A stretch of DNA of 64,000 nt, taken from assembly GCF_036711975.1 (NCBI RefSeq), contig NC_091971.1, forward strand, positions 13,151,501 to 13,215,500, written 5' to 3'. The stretch's first letter is position 1; each line of letters opens with the position of its first letter. The notes under the pieces are model-generated. The model searched no databases and was not told the DNA's origin. It saw nothing but the letters and a program-made list of their open reading frames with translations. The DNA is from Onthophagus taurus (lineage: Eukaryota > Arthropoda > Insecta > Coleoptera > Scarabaeidae). Of the stretch, positions 54,336 to 64,000 are shown in pieces. Position numbers and translations under genes: made by a program.

Positions 54336-56009
54336 AAAATAGAGCAATTCACCCATAACTGTATAATATTTGTGAATGTGCAGATATTGATTTTTTTATT
54401 TTTAAATAATAAACAGAACTGTATGGGTTATTATTTATTAAAAATGCTGTTCACAAATACATGATTACAGTGACAGTTACCAATCATATTTGTTCCCAGA
54501 CACAACTAATATACACATCGTAACAATTTATATACAGGGAGAAAATAAAAATCACGACCTAACATTAGCGGCCAAAGGCACGGTTGGCAGTGGGTAGCAA
54601 CTACAAAATACAGAACTAAACGCGTACACGTCTATTATTTTAATAGTTTTGTTCTGTGAAGTAAAAAAAAATGTAAGAGAATATTTTTTTTATAACAGAA
54701 ATATATCTAAAGACGTGTAGACTGTTACTTGTACTAAAAATAGTACAAAATTCGAACACAACGGGATTAACTGAGCAAAATCAGTTGAACCTGAACCGAA
54801 CCGATATCAAGAAAAAAAGACCAAAAACGTGCTTAACAAAGAAAAATGTATAATAATAATAATCACAAAATTAACGGAATTTGTATCGAAATAAATCTAA
54901 TAAATCGTAAAGGTGGCCACTTTCCCTACAGCACTAGTTTTATACATATATTTATATTAATACACAGTACCAATATGAGAATAAAAGAAAATAAAAACAC
55001 CGAAAACTAAAACAAAATATCGAGCGCTCAAAAGTTACAAAATATCTCTATTATGGTATAATAAATATGTACATGTTTTTCAAAAACCGTTACGGGTTAA
55101 ATTAAATTAAATATTCTTTCATATCGCTCGCTTCTGACATTTTATTCTTTTTTTATTGCAACACCCTTTCATGTATATAAAGATACAAAAAAACGGGAGG
55201 ATTATTATTACACATGTTTACACCTCAACTTTTAGACACAAGAAAAGAACCGTTTTTATATAATTTTTACTTTTAGCATCTTTTAGATAAATAATAATTA
55301 ATATTAATATGTCCAATTAAATATTATTTAATGTTAGCTGAATGTGTCAAGACCGCGATGTTCGAATTAAATAGTTCTCAATGGCTTTTTCATAAATTAC
55401 GAAAATATTTAAATTTATGTTAATATATTGCACATATTTTGTACGATGACTGGGTCAAATGATTTTCAAAATATGACATCGAAATATTATATTGACCTTC
55501 AACTTTTATGTTCTGATTCAAAATTGTGGTCAAATAAGAATCTGGAAACACTTGTCGAGAAGGTGAGACTGTGACGGTACAAATTTGGAACATAAGGACT
55601 TTAAGTAGTTCAAAAAAATGTGTAAATAAGTAACTTTCACTTAAACTTAGATTTTTAAATAGTGGCACAAAAGTTGAGTAACTGTTACAAGACTTTATGT
55701 TGATGTTGCTGTTGAATATTTTCTACAAAACTCCAACGATCGATAATAAACTTGGTTTACAGAAAACAGGGAAATGCTTGAAGTGTTCAGAAAGATGGAA
55801 GCAGGCACGAAAGACAAAATATAAGAAGGTATCAAGGGAAGAAAAAGTAAGAAATCCCCACATCAAGAACTACAGCTTTCAGGGTGTCAAAAGTTAAAGG
55901 AAAAAATACAATCTGCAAATAGATGTTGTTATGCACACTTAAAATTAGTTTGTTCAAACTTAGTTTCATGCAATGTAAAAGTCAATATGTAGAAGTACTA
56001 ATACTTCTG
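54336..56009. other. intergenic, no gene recognised
   Basis: The part about 54480-55400 looks single-copy, with several ACACGTCT and GTTTTTAT-type words, and could be distal 3' UTR of the minus-strand gene ending at 61546, but nothing shows this directly. Short open frames at 55420-55668 and 55697-55897 lack motifs. Confidence 0.3.
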
Positions 56010-56330
56010 ACAAATGTCAAATGTATTTCAAAGTTCTGCAATACGAGGGAGAAATATGGACGTTGAATACCACAGATGAAAAAGCATTGATGGTTGGAGA
56101 CAGTGATGAGAATGCAGAAAAAAGTATCTTTGGCGTAGTAACTGGAATAGCGAAAGCCGGAGGAAGACTCAGAAAGCACTGCAGAAAGATGATGTATAGC
56201 AGGACCTGAAGAAGATGGAGTTTAGGGATATGAGGCGAAGAACAGAAGCAGTTAGAAGAGGCTGATCTCAGAGAATCAAAAACACACCCCGGATTATAGT
56301 ACCAAAAGACAACGACAGAAAACATGGCAG
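56010..56330 (+). pseudogene. LINE 3'-end scrap, copy 1
   Basis: It reads VLQYEGEIWTLNTTDEK, resembling the (L/V)LYG.E.WTL motif of LINE polymerase C-termini. Frames with KAGGRLRKHC follow, resembling the (G)RPRKRW end. It shares long stretches with 56683-56990 (TTTGGCGTAGTA(A/G)CTGGAAT; ACACACCCCGGATTATAGTA). Several frameshifts. Confidence 0.5.
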
Positions 56331-56682
56331 TAGCCATTGCTGGTTATATCTACCTACACATTGGAAAAACTACTGTCGTGAAGATTTATAAAAAAAACCT
56401 GCCTAGATAACGACACTGATAGTTGTTTTCAATAAGATAATGCACATTGATGTTGCATGTGAGGAACATAAAGCAAGTTAAGAGAAAATTTGGCCTAAAT
56501 ACACCTTTAATGAATACAATAAATTGATTTCCATTGCAGAATGGAACAAAACTGTGCTTAAAACTTTTTGTTATTATGAACATTTTGTTATAAAATATTT
56601 ATAAGTCACTGAAATATTCAAAAAATAGATTTTTACCATTGTATTTGTTTAAAATTGTTCTTTTCATTCGTTTCAAACGTAT

Positions 56683-56990
56683 TTCAATGTTCTGCAATAC
56701 GAGGAAGAAATATGGACGTTGAATACCATAGATGAAAAAACATTGAGGAGAATTGTATGAAAACGGAATGGACCAATAAAGCCGGAACAACTAAGAATTA
56801 GATACGTTGATGGAAACAGAAAATAAATTGTAAAGGCGAGAGGGGTAGGATGGTTGGAGATGGTGATGAGAATGGAAAAAAAAGTATCTTTGGCGTAGTA
56901 GCTGGAATAGCGAAAGCCAGAGGAAGGCCCAGAAAGCACTGAAAAGATTAAAAACACACCCCGGATTATAGTACCAAAGGACAAGGACAG
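56683..56990 (+). pseudogene. LINE 3'-end scrap, copy 2
   Basis: It shows the same text as the scrap at 56010 plus an internal segment giving RGVGWLEMVMRM and KPEEGPEST/ARGRPRKH in shifting frames. This recalls the RWLGHV.RM ... GRPR.RW tail of LINE open frames. Dead copy. Confidence 0.5.
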
Positions 56991-58349
56991 AAACTTCTCT
57001 TGGAGAAGTTTCCAGAAAATCTCTCTTTTGAAAATACAGTCAACTAAAGATCAATAAAGAGAAACATCGGTTTGGTCCACACAAAATATTTAATATAATC
57101 AAAACTAGGATTTTTCGAAGCTGAGGTTTCTACCACAATTCTAACTTGCAAAGGTGAAAAGCAGGTTGGGATGGCAGATAGTTTGAAAATAAATAAGAAT
57201 GTCACTGTAGTTTATACGTTTAAGATTTTAATATTTATTTTTATTGCAAAAGGGATGTATTCTTAATTCTTCAAAAACAAACCATGGAACTCATTGCACA
57301 TTGGAAGCTTGCAGCTATCGTAAAATCACATAGTATGGATGTAGCAACAATTTCATCTTGTGGCTTCCACGTTCTTTGCCCTCTAAAAAACATCCACAAC
57401 TTCAAAAAACTTTTTTATATTACTACTCTGCAAAAATCGAAATAGTATACTTTAACTTGATCAGTTGGGTTAATTAGTGGTGTTTATTATAAAAGGAATT
57501 AATTAATTTCGTATATATTCGCTATTTCTATACGAACTTATTAACTAAGGAAACATTAATGAAGACATATTAGGAAGGTTTTCAAGTATATGCAACTACC
57601 TGATACTTTTGAAGACTTAGATGATACAAATCAAGTTTGAAGTACGTAGGAAAACTTAAAAATTGGGAAAAGAATTGAGAATATGAAACCTATTGCTGTA
57701 GTCTGGTATGAATCTATTTATGCCAGGGAAAAAGTATTAATCTTGTTTAATTTTTCTTTAGTTCCAACGAGATGCCAAAAATTTTACATTGTAGCTGCGT
57801 CCAAAAATAAAAGCTAGTGATTTAGTTGATACGATAAATTTACGCACTATTCATCAAAACACCACTTGAATAAAGCCTTTCATAAAATGGGAAAAGTGAA
57901 GGATTAGAAAGATCTTCTATATATAAAATATAACTTAATAATCTTGATATATTTTGAAACAGCAAGTTTTTGCTTTTCTTAGTACACTGAACCGGTTTCA
58001 AATTTAATTTCATCATCAGACATTAACGATATAAAGTATTGTTGAAGAAATCGGCAATTCTTTAACAATTTCTTTTCTGAAAATTTATGTAATTTTGTTA
58101 TTCATCACTAGCAACAGGAAATCAATGTAGCCGCCGACGAAGAAAATGACACAGTGACGATTAATGGTGTGCGGTTAATGCGGTTTATCTGTGGTTGGTG
58201 ACAATAGCATTACAATGGTCACACAAATGTTTTAAATGAGTCTTTTGGTTCGTGGAATCCCAAGAGTATTTAAATTTAATTGACTGAATAAAACATATCG
58301 ATAAGAATATTTTTCAGAAATTGTGTTCCCTAATTGATGCTATTTCTCA
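56991..58349. other. intergenic, no gene recognised
   Basis: AT-rich DNA without long open frames. GAACCGGTTTCAAATTTAAT then TTCATCATCAG (about 57988-58019) is a motif style often found in arthropod mobile elements. Confidence 0.3.
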
Positions 58350-60990
58350 GGGTGTATGCCAAACATTCTTTGGTATGTCTAAACTTGCACGTGGCAGAAT
58401 TGTATAATTGCATACTAAATTTTACAAAAAATTTACATTATACGAAGTAATGCCTAATTGGTTCTTAGATAGAAGATGTTAATCAATCCCTAAATTGAAA
58501 AAGTGACATGGAAAACAAAAATTAACCATTTTAAGAGGGAGACATTAGGTAGTAATGATGCAGTTATGGAGATATTTTGCTATGGTTGAAACCCGAATAA
58601 ATACATTGTGCAGACGAAACAGAGAAATAATAATTTGAAAAACAACGAGGATCGCATAACACTGAAGTAGAAACCCATAAAGTCAAAATAGCGGTTGTTA
58701 GGAAATTCAAAAATTGCCGAGGTATTGGAAATATGAAAGTTAAGAGTTAGGTGAAGATTTTGATAAATTCATATGTCATATTAAAAATTCTATATTAGCT
58801 ATTCTATTCTGATATTAGCTGGACGAATAGCCCAAGGTGTTTTAAGAACATCAATGTACTTTATAGGTAAGACCGTATGATTCAGTTATTGAGAAGACAT
58901 CAATTTAAGAAGTTTTGGAATAGTAAGAACAGAAATATCAGAAAGAATTATGTGAACGCAAAGGAAATGGTTGTCAAATTATGGTGGTAATTAAGGTCAA
59001 CATCATTCCCCACAACATTTTTGCACGAAGAACTTCTGATACTAGCAAAGATGTAATAATAATAATAATAATATCAAAAGAACCTTTATACACATATCAG
59101 ATTTTGCAACAGATCTTAATGGTTAAACTCAAAAATTAATCAATGCTACCGGAACTTCCATTAAAACCTTGATAAAAAATTTTAAAGTTCAAAGAATCCC
59201 AATGATCATTCCTTTTAATTTTTATTTAATATAAAAACACTTTTGAATTGCTCGTGTCCAAAACCGTGTTCTAAGGTTTTGCAGAACAATGTTAGGTCTG
59301 AACGATGCAATCAAACCCAATTGGACTCCATCTGGTAAACTAGAGGCGAATGATATGTCAGTGGCCCATACTGGAAGCGCATGAAGAATGTGGGTACCAC
59401 ATCTGGCAGAATAAATGTTCTGAAAACTTTCGGACACGGAGATCTCAATAAATAATAATCGGCGCATTTGGTGAAAGTAATCACACAGCTTCCAAACAAT
59501 GTAGTTAAGTAACTTTGAAACATTTAGCAAAGTAGAACTATATAAATATGGGCTTTAATTATAACATGAACTTTTGCAGAGGTAAAAGATATTCTTGGAG
59601 GAGGTTCAGTAGAACGGTTAAAGAGAAATATAACAGTGAAAGGATTCAGTTGAAGTTGCTACATCATCTCGTAGAGTGAATTTTTTGATTTCAGAGTTGT
59701 TTCGAGTTCACTTTGTAGATATACGGTACTTCAGTACAGAAGATTGGGCGTTTTCAAGACAAAGTCTCTCCTTTTCTGATTAGTCTTGCTTGAGAACCTC
59801 ACTGCAACTATCTATGTCACTAGCACAGAAATGCATCCAGATGTCTATGTTATTATTTTTTTGGTTAAAGATCTGTATGTTGCTGATGTAGAAAGTTCTG
59901 CAGTGAATCCAAGACACAATTAGCATGTGGTGCAAAGAGCAAAATCTGCATAACGTGTTCTAAGAGTGTATGCCAAACTTTCTTTGCTATGTCTAAACTT
60001 GCGCGTGGCAGAATTGTATCCTTGTATACTAAATTGTACCAAAAATTTACATTATACGAAGTAATGACTAATTGGTTCTTAGATAGATGTTAATCGATTC
60101 CTAAACATAAAAAGTGACATGGAAAACAAAAATTAACCATTTTATGGGAGACACTAGGTAGTAATGATGCAGTTATGGAAAAATTTTGTCAAAATATTCT
60201 AAAACAATATGGGTTGAAACCCGAATAAATACATTGCGCAGACGAAACAGAGAAATATTAATTTGAAAAACAACGAGGACTGCAGCAGGAACCCATAAAG
60301 TCAAATTAGCGGTTGTTAGGAAATTAAAAAATTGCCGAGGTATTGGAAATGTAAAAGTTAAGAGTTAGCTGAAGATTTTGATTAATTCATATCCTAACTT
60401 CTCTGGAAATAAATAACCTTCTAACAAACAATTTTGCACCAGGCGCATCCTATAGACCAAGGTGTTTTGAGATCATCAATGTACTTTATAGGAAAGGCCG
60501 TATGATTCAATTATTGAGAAGACATCAATTTAAGAAGTTTTGGAATAGTAGGAAAAGAAATATCAGAAAGAATTATGTGATCGCAAAGGAAATGGATGTT
60601 AAATTACGGGGGTAATTAAGATCCACAACATTCTTGCACGAAGAAGCTCTGATACTAGCAAAGATGTAATAATAATAATAATATCAAAAGAATCATATTT
60701 AAACACACCATCTTTATACATATATCAGATTTTGCAACAGATCTCAAGATTAATCAATAAAACCATTGCTACCGGAACTTCCATCAAAATCTTGATGGAA
60801 ATTTTGAACCCAGACAAGTTTTGAGTTTTTAATAAGAATTTTAAAAGAACCCAATGATAAATCAAAACGTTTAACTACAAATCTTAATTTATGATTTAGA
60901 CCACATTAATCTATAAAACCATTCCTTTTAATTTTTATTTAATATAAAAAACACTTTTTAATTCCTCGTGTCCAAAACCGTGTATGTAAA
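58350..60990 (+). repeat. segmental direct duplication, two copies of about 0.95 kb
   Basis: 58350-59280 and about 59963-60990 are diverged direct copies: GTGTATGCCAAAC(A/T)TTCTTT, AATTTACATTATACGAAGTA, GACATGGAAAACAAAAATTA, GGTTGAAACCCGAATAAATA, GAAGACATCAATTTAAGAAG, an (AAT)n run (59047 and 60669) and CTCGTGTCCAAAACCGTGT at the end. The segment between (59281-59962) is unduplicated. No coding potential was recognised; it may be two copies of one mobile element. Confidence 0.8.
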
Positions 60991-61545
60991 CAAGTGTATT
61001 TTTAAATTTTTTGATTTAATAAATAAAAAAAATGAGTATCATAATAAACGGGGTGTTTTTAAAACTTAATTTTCCTTGAAAATCAAGATTTTTATCTTTA
61101 TAAACTTTTAAAACACCCCATATATAAAAATAGTTTAAGCACTCAAAGTTCATCAACTTTGAAACGACTTACTATAAAATAAAAGAAAAAAAAACAATTC
61201 GTCTAAATAAAAAAAAAACGAAATTAACATAAAAATAAAAATCGGTAACATTCTTCTAAATAATAAACAAAAAAAGGAAAACAAATATATTCTCAAAACG
61301 GTTTCTCTTAAATCGAAAACGCTTTTCTACGCAGCGATAATTTGTACACTTTTTGCACTAGAACAACGTTTCAGCTATTTTTTTTTCGATTTTATTTTTC
61401 AGCTCTATCGTAAATCTTCTAAATTTATCATAATAATATAGCCTTCCTCCTTTTATTATTATTACTTTTTTCCCATATTCACACTCACACACAAACACAC
61501 GAACGAAGCGAAACTCGTCTCAAATATTTACATGCATTTAATTTT
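60991..61545. other. 3' flank of the charged nuclear-type protein gene
   Basis: Probably its 3' UTR on the minus strand; AATAAA (as TTTATT) occurs near 61392 and 61455. A small inverted stretch near 61050-61120 (GGGTGTTTTTAAAACTTAAT; TTTAAAACACCCCATA) may be a hairpin. Confidence 0.4.
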
Positions 61546-64000
61546 TTAAATTGTAGTCCTTTTTCGTCCCTGTTCTTTTACACAGTCCGTATCGGTTTTT
61601 TTCCCTTTCGCTTGTGCCAACATCGTCACTAATTTTTTAGTAGATTCACCAACAATCCAACCGTGTTGAACGGGCATATCGTCGTCATCATCATCATCAT
61701 CAATTTCATCACGAATCGGTTTCGTTTCGATAAAATCACGTGATTCATCTTCACTAGAACTTGACCAATAGTATAAAGTATCAGCTGCAGGTCTTTTTCT
61801 ACGATTTGAAGCTAAAGTTTCACCGGTTACTTTCACTTTTTTTAATTGTTTATCTTCCGGATCATCATCTTCAATCGATTTTTTCGATTTAGCCGTTTTA
61901 TTAGTTGATTTTCTTCTACCCGGTTGTTTTAATTTATTCGTATTATCAATACAACGCGATTTTTGTTGTTGGGTTGTTTTAATCAGCGATTTAGGAGTTG
62001 TTATTGGTGAAGGTGGTTTTATTGGTTCTTGATGTTTAAATATTTTTGTTTCTGACGAATTATTATTGGGTGTTGGTGGATTTGAGATGGGATGTGGTTC
62101 GATTGATTTAGGTCTGGGCGATTTTAATTTAGTCGATTTTTGTGATAATTTTTGAGGTGAAGATTCGAATGAAATGGTTTCTTTAATGAAAGCTTCGAAA
62201 TTTGAATCATCCGAACTCCAATATTCAACTAAAACATTTTGTTTTCCACTTGTGCAAGAACGTTGACTTTTTCTACTTGCAACTCCGATACATTCGCGTA
62301 ATTCTTGCTCTAAATTTATTGAGTTATCGATATTTTTTGATTTTTTCTTGCAAGTTCTTCTTGGTTTGTTTATACTAAATTCGTCGTCTGTTGATCCGCT
62401 GTTGTTTCTTTGCCGTTTTCTTTTACTTCCTTTTGTGTTGATTTTTTTGGCATCATTTTTTGGTTTAGCGCCCCTTTTTTGTTCTTCTTTGCGCTCTTCG
62501 AATTCTTTATGATCATTCTCCGATTGTTTTAGCTCAATACTGTCATCTAACAATTTATTAAACAAATCGTCCATTTCTTCTTGACTCATTTTTCTTTTTT
62601 CCGTTTTTTGTTCTGGTAAATGATTAACGTAATCTTCAACGAATTTAGTGTTATCGATCGTTGGTAAGTCTTTAACGTTGTTGGTTTTAAATGCATTTTT
62701 AAAAATCCTTCCCATAATCATACATTTTTTCTTTGTTATATTTTTTTCCGCTGTTTGTTTAATGCTTAATTGAGTCGATTCCGAGGAATAACTCGATAGT
62801 GATTGGGCGTCAAATCCAAAATTATCCAACCAACCTTGACTTTCACTATCACTTTCTTGGACATCTTTATCGGTTATAACTTCGTTAAGTTTTTTTTCTT
62901 TCTCTTTCGATCGAAATTCTTTTATCGTTGATAATTTTGGGCCAAATAAATCCGTGTTATCTTGGGTTTCTTCAAAATCGTACACATCATGATTTTTCTT
63001 TTCGCCATCATCAATTTTTTCTTTATTTGTAGCACTTGTAGGATTAATTTCATCTTTAGATAGATTTAAGTGTTTCTTCTTGGTGATTTTTAATCCCAAA
63101 CTATTCCCGAATGTTTTTATTATATTTTTCTTATCAATTTTTTTAGATTCATCGTTAAAAACATCATCTTCTTTTTTCGAGTAAGTCCCATTTAATAATT
63201 CCTTTAAATCTAAATCGTCTGTTGGGATTGAAACTTTTAACCCTTCAAACACTTTCATAGCCCCTTTCGTCATCACCTTTTTGTTGTCTATATCTTCATT
63301 TTTCATTGATAAGGGAATTGCATAATCCATAATTGAAGTTTGAGTTATTTCTGATGTTTTACTTTTTTTTGATTTCTTCCATAATTTCTCGTCTTCACCA
63401 TCCGAAATGACGCACTCTTCATTTTCAGAAATAATAAATTTCCTTTCATTATCATTATTTTCCTCTTTTTCGCGTTGTTTCGTACTCCAATCGGTAGCTA
63501 TCGTATTAGAATTAGTATTTGAGTATTCATCGCCAAAACCATCCCCTAAAGGAGTATTTGGGCAAGAATTATCAAAACAATTTGTTTCAATCTGTAAAGG
63601 TTGGTTGTTTAAAGATTTCGTTTCAAGCCATTCGGGTTCTTCCGACTGCTTCATATTAAAAGTGTTTTGTAAGATTTGATTTGACGATTTTTTTGAGAAA
63701 TCTGAAACTTCCGAACTACTTTTTAACAAGCTACAACATTCCAAAAATAGCGCTTCATCCCGATTTAGAACTTTCCGATGCGATTGTTCTTCAAATTGAT
63801 TTTTCACCGATAAACTATCGTTTGAAATTTCTTCGTATTGAGTTGATGGTTTAACGAAATTGTTAAAATTTTCAGATTTGTTATCGCTTAAGCCGGATTT
63901 AGATGATTCGGTGATATCGTCGATGTAACCTCTTTCGATTATATTCTCCAAGATTGTTAGTTGTTGTTTTAGAACCGTTGCTGTAGGAATCTTTTCGTTC
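61546..64000 (-). CDS. large charged, probably nuclear protein, 3' coding part (5' end outside window)
   Basis: One uninterrupted frame from the window edge to a TAA-type stop at 61546 gives 817 codons; there is no start here, and the text upstream of 63951 (IPTATVLKQQLTI) stays in frame, so the exon continues beyond the window. Seen: serine/acidic and lysine-rich sequence; basic clusters that could be nuclear signals (KRKRQRNN, RRTCKKKSK, NRRKRPA); a conserved-looking block CMIMGRIFKNAFK about 400 residues before the end; MSQEEMDDLFNKLLDDSIEL; two matching motifs VEYWSSDDSNFEAFI and LYYWSSSSEDESRDFI; an eight-aspartate run; and a compact C-terminus QHGWIVGESTKKLVTMLAQA. The ordered islands in a disordered background suggest a scaffold or chromatin-associated protein. 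I do not recognise the family and assign no function. Confidence 0.8.
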   Translation of the reverse strand, partial: NEKIPTATVLKQQLTILENIIERGYIDDITESSKSGLSDNKSENFNNFVKPSTQYEEISNDSLSVKNQFEEQSHRKVLNRDEALFLECCSLLKSSSEVSDFSKKSSNQILQNTFNMKQSEEPEWLETKSLNNQPLQIETNCFDNSCPNTPLGDGFGDEYSNTNSNTIATDWSTKQREKEENNDNERKFIISENEECVISDGEDEKLWKKSKKSKTSEITQTSIMDYAIPLSMKNEDIDNKKVMTKGAMKVFEGLKVSIPTDDLDLKELLNGTYSKKEDDVFNDESKKIDKKNIIKTFGNSLGLKITKKKHLNLSKDEINPTSATNKEKIDDGEKKNHDVYDFEETQDNTDLFGPKLSTIKEFRSKEKEKKLNEVITDKDVQESDSESQGWLDNFGFDAQSLSSYSSESTQLSIKQTAEKNITKKKCMIMGRIFKNAFKTNNVKDLPTIDNTKFVEDYVNHLPEQKTEKRKMSQEEMDDLFNKLLDDSIELKQSENDHKEFEERKEEQKRGAKPKNDAKKINTKGSKRKRQRNNSGSTDDEFSINKPRRTCKKKSKNIDNSINLEQELRECIGVASRKSQRSCTSGKQNVLVEYWSSDDSNFEAFIKETISFESSPQKLSQKSTKLKSPRPKSIEPHPISNPPTPNNNSSETKIFKHQEPIKPPSPITTPKSLIKTTQQQKSRCIDNTNKLKQPGRRKSTNKTAKSKKSIEDDDPEDKQLKKVKVTGETLASNRRKRPAADTLYYWSSSSEDESRDFIETKPIRDEIDDDDDDDDMPVQHGWIVGESTKKLVTMLAQAKGKKTDTDCVKEQGRKRTTI

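Noticed and set aside
56017..56337. 106-codon minus frame
   Set aside because: Shadow of the LINE 3'-end scrap whose sense reading is on the plus strand.

Overview
The window looks like AT-rich nuclear DNA of an insect, most likely a beetle (the order is inferred from overall character and repeat style, not proven). Genes are split by short GT-AG introns, a dystrophin gene of invertebrate type is present, and most of the rest is satellites and worn DNA transposons. No prokaryotic, organellar, rRNA, tRNA or CRISPR feature was seen.

Layout. (1) 1-1.5 kb: a decayed pogo/Tigger-like transposase end and a complete MITE. (2) 1.6-10.3 kb, minus strand: the 3' half of dystrophin in four coding exons (three spectrin-repeat exons and one large WW/EF-hand/ZZ/coiled-coil exon). 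Its 5.5-kb intron is packed with inverted-repeat transposons. (3) 10.95-21.67 kb, plus strand: a four-exon gene for a 193-residue secreted low-complexity protein. Its 8.9-kb second intron holds a duplicated segment, a degenerate satellite and a 2.2-kb minisatellite. (4) 22-35.7 kb: no gene found; it holds a 362-bp satellite array, MITEs and a 173-bp satellite array. (5) 35.97-40.66 kb, plus strand: a five-exon gene for an 804-residue secreted protein. It shares composition, module style and the exact first-intron position with the gene at 10.95 kb, so the two are probably paralogues. (6) 41.26-44.53 kb: the same 362-bp satellite, inverted, with a 1,089-bp higher-order repeat. (7) 45.07-50.64 kb, minus strand: a five-exon SLC35E2-type transporter whose 4.3-kb intron holds a dead Tigger copy, a truncated LINE and a MITE. 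(8) 51.7-61 kb: hAT remnants, a third satellite array, LINE tails and a roughly 1-kb segmental duplication. (9) 61.55 kb to the window end, minus strand: the 3' coding part of a large charged, probably nuclear protein that I do not recognise.

The genes do not form an evident pathway. The most interesting structural signals are the paralogous secreted pair, whose upstream member starts only about 0.65 kb from the most 5' visible dystrophin exon on the opposite strand, and the 362-bp satellite. The satellite occurs three times, each time abutting what looks like hAT transposase sequence and always in the same orientation relative to it. This suggests arrays that grew inside, or travelled with, a hAT-type element. 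Two of these composites bracket the SLC35E2 gene in inverted orientation.

All exon boundaries were placed by hand from GT/AG sites and reading-frame continuity. No homology search could be run, so family names rest on recognised motifs.
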